Assembly: GCA_963693635.1 (NCBI GenBank)
Contig: CAVOBC010000039.1
Coordinates: forward strand, 1-20,079
From: CAVOBC01 sp963693635
Lineage (GTDB): Bacteria; Pseudomonadota; Gammaproteobacteria; Pseudomonadales; Azotimanducaceae
DNA length: 20,079 nucleotides
Reading direction: 5' to 3'
Shown piece after piece: positions 15,660-20,079 of this stretch (positions are counted from its first letter, which is position 1; every line of letters starts with the position of its first letter). The translations under genes were made by a program, and so were the position numbers. The notes under the pieces were generated by a model. The model was not told the origin of the DNA, ran no database searches, and saw only the letters and a list, made by a program, of their open reading frames with translations.

Positions 15660-15690
15660 TCAAAATTGTCAAAATGACAATTTTGACAAT
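15660..15690. promoter_or_regulatory. Operator-like palindrome upstream of the nitroreductase gene
   Basis: Perfect 12-base arms TCAAAATTGTCA (15660-15671) and TGACAATTTTGA (15675-15686) are separated by AAA. An overlapping second dyad, ATTGTCAAAA (15665-15674) and TTTTGACAAT (15681-15690), gives three TGACAA-type half sites. It lies 22 bases before the ATG. Its AT-rich stem lacks a T run and argues against a terminator. It resembles a binding site for a dimeric repressor (MarR or TetR style). No such regulator is in the window. Confidence 0.65.
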
Positions 15691-15711
15691 AACCAACGAG
15701 AAGGTAATGCT

Positions 15712-16347
15712 ATGACTGATTCGGAAATGAGTCTCTTCGACGTGATGTTCAACTGTCGTGCGATGCGCCGCCTGTCGACGCGCGAGGTGCCGGAGGATCT
15801 GCTGACCCGACTCGTTGAAGCCGGTAACCAGGCCCCCTCCGGGTCAAACACGCAGGGTGCCCGATGGATCATCGTGCGAGACGCGGCGCAGAAGGCAAAG
15901 CTGGCCGAACTCAACCGGGTTGCCGTCGAAGCCTATGCCAGTGCCAGTTCTGGGCGGGCAGACGAGTTGCCACACCAGAGTGCCGCCAAACGCGAACGCA
16001 TGCTGGGCGCTGTACTCTGGCAGAAAGATCACCTGCACGAAGTGCCCGCGATCATCCTTGCCTGCATGGACTTCGGCAGACCAATCGACCGCGCGGCAAT
16101 GGCGGGGGGTGGCGGCTCGATCTGGCCCGGCGTACAGAACCTGTTGCTCGCTGCACGCGCACTCGGGCTCGGGGCGACACCCACAACGCTCGCATTGCAG
16201 GACCCGTCAGCCGTCGCAGGCATTCTCGATCTGCCACCGTCCATGGGTGTCTTCTGTTTGATCCCGGTCGGCTACCCGCTGGGCAAGTTCGGGCCGGTCA
16301 CAAGAAAGCCCGTCGACGAGGTGTTGCGTTTCGACCGCTGGTCCTAA
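15712..16347 (+). CDS. Nitroreductase-family FMN oxidoreductase
   Basis: The 211-residue product is a usual nitroreductase length. Hallmarks: CRAMRRLSTREVP (residues 15-27, the Arg-rich FMN phosphate contact), QAPSGSNTQGARWIIV (about 40-55, FMN contact), and GVQNLLLAARALGLGATPTTL (about 142-162), the family's central helix. The C terminus GYPLGKFGPVTRKPVDEVL is also typical. It should use NAD(P)H and FMN to reduce nitroaromatics, quinones or a similar electron-poor substrate. The start is supported by GAGAAGG (15698-15704), 7 bases before the ATG. The palindrome just upstream suggests control by a dimeric regulator. A strong hairpin begins at the stop codon. Confidence 0.88.
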   Translation: MTDSEMSLFDVMFNCRAMRRLSTREVPEDLLTRLVEAGNQAPSGSNTQGARWIIVRDAAQKAKLAELNRVAVEAYASASSGRADELPHQSAAKRERMLGAVLWQKDHLHEVPAIILACMDFGRPIDRAAMAGGGGSIWPGVQNLLLAARALGLGATPTTLALQDPSAVAGILDLPPSMGVFCLIPVGYPLGKFGPVTRKPVDEVLRFDRWS

Positions 16348-16373
16348 GCAGGCCGCTGAAAAAGTGGCCTGCT
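16347..16373 (+). terminator. Strong GAAAA-loop hairpin at the nitroreductase stop
   Basis: AGCAGGCCGCT (16347-16357) pairs with AGTGGCCTGCT (16363-16373), 11 bp with one G-T pair, around the loop GAAAA. It starts on the last base of the TAA stop. No T run follows, so it is either a terminator-like 3'-end structure or an inverted-repeat end of a mobile element. The 'GCTGAAAA' core is shared with 14897-14915. Confidence 0.55.
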
Positions 16374-16412
16374 AGTCCAATACATGGATTTCACATTCGC
16401 TTCGCGAGCCGT

Positions 16413-16420
16413 GAATAACC
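16413..16420. repeat. Candidate left target-site copy GAATAACC
   Basis: GAATAACC here matches exactly the 8 bases directly after the presumed IS66 right end (17429-17436). IS66 elements are known to make 8-bp duplications. The next bases here (TTTACAGG) do not look like an IS66 left end, so this copy may be coincidence or the left end is lost. Confidence 0.35.
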
Positions 16421-16470
16421 TTTACAGGTGGTCGCTCAATCCTGCCAGAAGTCCTTGAATCGAGCCGGCG

Positions 16471-16659
16471 TCAGCCCTCGCTGATAGGTCCACAAATTGA
16501 ATCTTCCGTTTCAAACTGAAAGGCGCTCTCATTAAGTTCGATGGCTTCGGCGCTCACAAAGTGATCAAGCCCATCTATGAATGCCTTGAAATGTAGCTCC
16601 CGCTCATCGGCGTCCTGTCTGACAAAATGCGAACGCCAATCGGCGCGGGCGGCGATCAT
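16471..16659 (-). CDS. Possible small hypothetical protein or gene fragment
   Basis: This 62-residue frame, starting at ATG 16657-16659, has a balanced, acidic, protein-like composition (for example FIDGLDHFVSAEAIELNESAF). The overlapping frame on the other strand is Ser/Arg-rich and shadow-like. No family or ribosome site is recognised. It could be a remnant of a larger gene cut by the rearrangements around the IS66 fragment. Confidence 0.25.
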   Translation of the reverse strand: MIAARADWRSHFVRQDADERELHFKAFIDGLDHFVSAEAIELNESAFQFETEDSICGPISEG

Positions 16660-16944
16660 CGCGGCAACTGAAGTTAAGCAGGAACATCACGACAACCTTG
16701 CGAACCGGGCAAAAGACCAGGCTGACGTCCTGATCGACCTCGACAACGAAATTGGTAACGAGGATTTTTTATACCTAGCAATAAAGGAAGGGACCGGAAC
16801 GTGTCAACCTGTTTTGGACAGGTATCAAGAAGTCAGCATAGATTCGCGTTCGATAGCTGCGGGTAGTGCGTCAGGAAGTTGATCTGGGTCGGGGAAATAT
16901 CGGATGACGACAGTAATCCCGACCGGGCGTAGCGTTTTGCAGAT

Positions 16945-16968
16945 AGATGGACGCCACGGCGTCCATCT
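16945..16968. repeat. Near-continuous 24-bp palindrome
   Basis: AGATGGACGCC (16945-16955) and GGCGTCCATCT (16958-16968) are exact reverse complements, separated only by AC. There is no downstream T run. It could be a dimer-binding site, a recombination or element end, or the stem of a tight hairpin. Confidence 0.55.
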
Positions 16969-17042
16969 GAGAAGTATTGGCTTGGGAAAATCCTGCTTGA
17001 ACGTCCAATCTGTTTACGATTTACACCGGAACCATCCTTAAC

Positions 17043-17420
17043 TGTCTACAAAGCTGGCTTCAAGCGACCGCGCCGGGGACCGCGCGCAAGACGACCATGG
17101 GCAAAGCGCTGACCTACCTCGTCAACCAATGGCCGCGCCTGAGCCGCTACGTCGAGGATGGCCGTTGGCCGATTGATAACAATACCGCCAAGAATGCCAT
17201 TCGCCCGTTTGTGATCGGTCGCAAGAACTGGATGTTTAGCCAATCAACGCGTGGAGCAACAGCGAGTTCCAATCTGTACGCTCTGATCGAGACGGCCAAA
17301 GGGCACGGCCTGGAACCCCTCAACTATCTACATCAGGTCTTCGAGAGACTTCCCGCCGCCACCAGCGTCAGTGACATCGAGGCACTACTACCCGCAAACT
17401 TCAAGGACGGGCTTCATTAG
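17043..17420 (+). pseudogene. IS66-family transposase (TnpC), C-terminal remnant
   Basis: From about 17043 the frame reads CLQSWLQATAPGTARKTTMGKALTYLVNQWP in short blocks, matching the IS66 TnpC C-terminal region. It continues with YVEDGRWPIDNN, AIRPFVIGRKNWMFS, RGATASSNLYALIETAKGHGLEPLNYL, FERLPAA and DIEALLP before TAA at 17418. A full TnpC has about 500 residues; only about 125 remain, and an in-frame stop lies upstream at 16998. The Glu of the DNN-x-x-E-x-AIRP motif, taken as the third catalytic residue, is Lys here (AAG at 17190-17192), consistent with one base change from GAG. The ATG at 17097 is internal to the homology and not a genuine start. It is inactive. Confidence 0.88.
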
Positions 17421-17428
17421 GCGCTTAC
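17043..17428 (+). mobile_element. Truncated IS66-family insertion sequence, right end kept
   Basis: The remnant contains the end of tnpC and, 2 bases after its stop, GCGCTTAC (17421-17428). IS66-type termini usually begin GTAAGC, so GCTTAC is the expected right end. No tnpA, tnpB or matching left end is recognised upstream. Confidence 0.65.
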
Positions 17429-17436
17429 GAATAACC
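17429..17436. repeat. Candidate right target-site copy GAATAACC
   Basis: These 8 bases abut the presumed IS66 right end and recur exactly at 16413-16420. This is the pattern expected of an 8-bp target duplication, but the left end of the element cannot be confirmed. Confidence 0.4.
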
Positions 17437-17451
17437 GACTTCACCTTCGCG

Positions 17452-18528
17452 TCAACGACGAACCTCGTAGTAGAGGTTCGCCGGGTCTTCGAAGTCATGC
17501 ATCTGGAAATGGCTGAAGCCGGCTTCCCGAACCATGCGCTCGGCAACTTCAGGGTTGAAACCAAGCGTACCAAGGCCAAGCCCGTCCGGTTCCGACATCG
17601 CCGATGACATGCAGGACGTGACCGAAAACCCGTACATCATCGCGAGCATCGGGTTTCTCATATTGGCCTTGAAGTCCGCGTGGCTCTTAATGTCTTTGAT
17701 CAACCAGGTGCCACCCGGCAGCAGCGACTGGCGAATCCTGGCAATGACGATGTCCGGTCTCGTCATGTCGTGCAGGCAATCAAACGTCAGCACGAAGTCG
17801 AACATGTCGGCGGGGATCTCTTCCCCGCGCGCCAGATGGAATTCAAGATTGCCGAGGTTGTCATCGGTCACCTTGCGGTTGCCGAGATCGATCGCATGGG
17901 AGGTGGGATCAAAGCCATGGAATGCCGAGTTCGGGTAGGCCCTCGCCAGCGTCGCAAGGGCAACACCGCCACCACAACCAACGTCAGCGACCGTCGCGCC
18001 CGCGGTCAGTTTGTCGTGCACACCTTCGAGCGCCGGGATGATCCGAGGCACCAGCATCTGTCGCGTCCATGGCCCCAGCGTACGCTCAACGCCATGGGCA
18101 CCGTCAGGACCCTGGTCCTGGTAGGTGAGACCGATACCCGTGGTAAAGGCCTCGGCCAACCCGTCGATCAGACCGGCGGGCCAGGGTCTGAATGCACCAC
18201 CGGCGAAGTGCAGACTCTCGTCTTCGTTGGCGAGCACCTCGGCACCTTCGTCGGACAACGTGAACCGGTCGGGATCTTCAAAGTCCAGGAGTCGCGCCGC
18301 CGCTTGATTTCGAAGCCACTCAAGCAGCCAGCGCGGGTGGTAGCCGGTCTGCTCAGCCAACTCCGCGGCGGTCATCGCGCCACGTCCCTGCATCGCTTTG
18401 TAAATGCCCAACCGATCCCCGAGGTGAATCATCATAGAAACGAGTTCGCCCTGCTTGTAACTCCATACACTGAACGAGTACGCCTTCAACGCATCCGCAT
18501 CGAGATTCGCTGCATCCGGTCCTGCCAT
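17452..18528 (-). CDS. Winged-helix SAM-dependent methyltransferase (Rv2258c-like layout)
   Basis: The product has 358 residues. Residues about 30-110 form a winged-helix/dimerisation region (LGIYKAMQGRGAMTAAELAEQTG, then HPRWLLEWLRNQAAARLL and FTLSDEGAEVLA). This is as in O-methyltransferase-type proteins where this domain shapes the dimer and substrate pocket. The SAM fold follows, with motif I VADVGCGGG (about 178-186), FHGFDPTSHAID (strand 2 acidic residue) and FDFVLTFDCLHDM (motif IV region), then LLPGGTWLIKDI (strand 5 region). The start is supported by AAGGAAG on the - strand shortly before the ATG. The substrate is unknown; small-molecule methylation is likeliest. It is divergent from the acyl-CoA synthetase, with 281 bases between the two starts. 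It stops 16 bases from the presumed IS66 target copy, so the insertion just missed it. Confidence 0.85.
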   Translation of the reverse strand: MAGPDAANLDADALKAYSFSVWSYKQGELVSMMIHLGDRLGIYKAMQGRGAMTAAELAEQTGYHPRWLLEWLRNQAAARLLDFEDPDRFTLSDEGAEVLANEDESLHFAGGAFRPWPAGLIDGLAEAFTTGIGLTYQDQGPDGAHGVERTLGPWTRQMLVPRIIPALEGVHDKLTAGATVADVGCGGGVALATLARAYPNSAFHGFDPTSHAIDLGNRKVTDDNLGNLEFHLARGEEIPADMFDFVLTFDCLHDMTRPDIVIARIRQSLLPGGTWLIKDIKSHADFKANMRNPMLAMMYGFSVTSCMSSAMSEPDGLGLGTLGFNPEVAERMVREAGFSHFQMHDFEDPANLYYEVRR

Positions 18529-18809
18529 GAGTCTTCCTTTTTTGTTAGGTCTTTGGGTGATCTTGTCCCGCTCTCAAGCTGCGTCGTGCGACGTGTCGTT
18601 TGCGTGGCCCGGGTGTGGTCGACTCGACGTAGCAAGACGGGGCGAGTGGGCCGTCCGCCGCCTGAAGCGCGCCCTGCACGTCCCACCACGCGGGGGTTCA
18701 GGGCCTGAAAGCGAGAGCGTTCTTAGCCACCCGCGCTGCTGGTTTGACCACAGTATTTCCGGTATTCTCGCCGCCCGATCGTGCCCCGCCACCTGATTGG
18801 AGTCAATCA

Positions 18810-20079
18810 ATGAGCACCATGCAGCAAACACCTCTTGTTCTTTCACGGATTCTCGGACGGGGTGCCGTTCTCGACCCAAACGAGGAAATCGTCACCCTCC
18901 AGGCAGAGGGCACGCACCGTCAAACCCTGAAAACGACCTGGGACCGGGCCAACCAGCTGGCGCATGCCCTCAGCCATGCCGGCGTTCAGGTCGGCGACCG
19001 GGTTGCCAGCTTCATGTGGAACAACTACCGCCACCTTGAGCTCTATCAGGCGGTGCCGTCCATGGGTGCGGTATTGCACACCCTCAACATCCGGCTCTCC
19101 GCTGCTGATCTGACCTACATCATCAATCACGCAGCGGACAAGGTCATCATTATCGATGAAGACCTCGTCGCCATGCTCGAACCAATCATGGATCAGATTC
19201 CATCGGTTGAGTTGCTTGTCGTCTGCCAGCACGGCGAGTCATCACCCGCATCTGCGTTTCCGAACCAAGTTGACTACGAGGACTTCATTGAGGGCAAAGA
19301 CACCCGGTTTGACTGGCCACAGATAGACGAGAACGCCGCGATGGGCCTCTGCTACACAAGCGGGACCACCGGCAAACCCAAGGGCGTGATGTACACGCAC
19401 CGTTCGACCTACCTGCATACGATGACGCAGGCCATGACCGACTCGATGAATCTGTCCTCGCTGGATGCGGTCTGCGGGATTGTGCCGATGTTCCATGCGA
19501 TGGGTTGGGGCTTGCCGTTCTCAGCGTCCATGCTGGGCTGCAAACAGGTGATGCCGCACAAGTACATGGACGCAGCGCGCCTGCTGACGCTTATGGCCGA
19601 CGAAGAGGTCACTATCTCGGCCGGAGTTCCTACCATCTGGCAAGGCGCGCGGGCCGCGCTTGAGGCAGAACCCGACCGCTATGATCTCAGCAAACTCACG
19701 CGGCTGACGTGCGGCGGCAGTGCGCCCCCGGTCTCCATGATCCGCTGGTACTGGGATCAGTACCAGGTCGAGATGATTCAGGGCTGGGGCATGACCGAGA
19801 CCAATCCACTCGGCACGCTGTCGAGAAAAGTTGCAAAACGCTCCCATGTAAATCTGACCGAAGATCAGCAGTTTGAAAACGTCGCCAAAGCCGGCTTGAC
19901 GATGCCCGGGCTCGAGATCGAGATCTTCGACGAGGAATGGAATCCGCAACCACACGACGGTGAGTCCGTTGGTGAATTGCTGATCCGGGGTCCCTGGATT
20001 GCCGCGGAGTACTACAACGACCCCCAACCCGACAAGTTTCGGGACGGTTGGCTCATCACCGGCGACGTTGCCAAGATCG
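18810..20079 (+). CDS. Acyl-CoA synthetase / AMP-dependent ligase, 3' end outside window
   Basis: The frame is open from ATG 18810 to the window end (423 codons). A second in-frame ATG at 18819 is an alternative start. ANL-superfamily motifs appear in order: the phosphate loop YTSGTTGKPKG (about residues 182-192), PMFHAMGWG, the GGSAPP block, QGWGMTETNP (about 325), and near the end YYNDPQPDKFRDGWLITGDVA, which holds the ribose-binding Asp. The C-terminal lid with the catalytic Lys lies beyond the window. The overall form is that of medium/long-chain fatty-acyl-CoA or related carboxylate ligases. It should activate a carboxylic acid with ATP and CoA for beta-oxidation or a similar route. Leader sequence 18529-18809 shows no convincing promoter; TTGACC (18744) and TATTCT (18763) are spaced only 13 bases apart. 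Confidence 0.9.
   Translation, partial: MSTMQQTPLVLSRILGRGAVLDPNEEIVTLQAEGTHRQTLKTTWDRANQLAHALSHAGVQVGDRVASFMWNNYRHLELYQAVPSMGAVLHTLNIRLSAADLTYIINHAADKVIIIDEDLVAMLEPIMDQIPSVELLVVCQHGESSPASAFPNQVDYEDFIEGKDTRFDWPQIDENAAMGLCYTSGTTGKPKGVMYTHRSTYLHTMTQAMTDSMNLSSLDAVCGIVPMFHAMGWGLPFSASMLGCKQVMPHKYMDAARLLTLMADEEVTISAGVPTIWQGARAALEAEPDRYDLSKLTRLTCGGSAPPVSMIRWYWDQYQVEMIQGWGMTETNPLGTLSRKVAKRSHVNLTEDQQFENVAKAGLTMPGLEIEIFDEEWNPQPHDGESVGELLIRGPWIAAEYYNDPQPDKFRDGWLITGDVAKI

Larger units (their letters stand above)
16374..17042. other. Gene-poor scar region between nitroreductase and IS66 remnant
   Basis: About 670 bases hold no complete recognisable gene. Protein-like fragments are visible on both strands. 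One is a possible 62-residue frame at 16471-16659 (-), listed separately. Another is a - strand tail at about 16826-16944, containing ICKTLRPVGITVVIRYFP and ending in a stop. A third is an acidic + strand stretch near 16670-16830. There are also two inverted repeats: ACCTGT/ACAGGT (16807-16823) and the 11-bp dyad at 16945-16968. Mixed fragments plus the adjoining transposase remnant suggest insertion and deletion events. Confidence 0.55.

Noticed and set aside
15683..15710. Promoter made of TTGACA (15683-15688) and TAATGC (15705-15710)
   Set aside because: The implied transcript would start after the ATG at 15712, which has a good ribosome site; the TTGACA is better explained as part of the palindrome.
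17680..18708. Long open frame on the + strand (342 codons)
   Set aside because: It is antisense to the winged-helix methyltransferase, is Arg/Gln/Gly-rich without recognisable motifs, and the - strand protein has full SAM motifs.
18744..18768. Sigma-70 promoter for the acyl-CoA synthetase (TTGACC and TATTCT)
   Set aside because: The boxes are only 13 bases apart, too close for a normal promoter.

Overview
This is a GC-rich, densely coded bacterial window with 13 convincing protein genes, one IS66 remnant and no rRNA or tRNA gene. The gene families suggest a proteobacterium, probably a gammaproteobacterium from an aquatic or soil habitat. That placement is inferred from family content and gene style only; the window has no phylogenetic marker.

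Region 1 (1-9174, all + strand) is a tightly packed operon that begins before the window. In order it encodes: the end of a membrane-anchored Ser/Thr-kinase-like protein with TPR and PEGA parts; a membrane-anchored PEGA-repeat protein ending in a sulfatase-modifying-factor-type (C-lectin fold) domain; a secreted or anchored, very acidic low-complexity protein; a MotA/TolQ/ExbB-type channel protein; an Hsp70/actin-like protein with an FHA-like tail; and two tandem paralogous proteins. Each paralog has one N-terminal membrane helix, a coiled coil and a von Willebrand A (VWA) domain. The N-terminal helix of both paralogs carries an Asp placed as in ExbD/TolR/MotB. I infer an ion-driven envelope machine in which VWA domains replace the usual peptidoglycan-binding or periplasmic domain, with kinase/FHA signalling attached. 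I do not recognise this gene combination as a named system, and it is the main discovery candidate here.

Region 2 (9175-10738) holds a short degenerate tandem repeat and a convergent, exported DUF4139-type protein on the - strand.

Region 3 (10963-16373) looks catabolic. It has a two-gene molybdenum hydroxylase (2Fe-2S subunit plus molybdopterin subunit, overlapping by ATGA), a VOC/glyoxalase-fold protein, a small SAM methyltransferase, and a nitroreductase preceded by a near-perfect operator-like palindrome. Two hairpins with the same GAAAA loop flank the methyltransferase-nitroreductase pair.

Region 4 (16374-17436) is a scar. It contains a decayed C-terminal piece of an IS66 transposase whose predicted catalytic Glu is changed to Lys. 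An 8-bp sequence directly after its right end recurs about 1 kb upstream.

Region 5 (17452-20079) has a winged-helix SAM methyltransferase (- strand) divergent from an acyl-CoA synthetase that runs off the window end.
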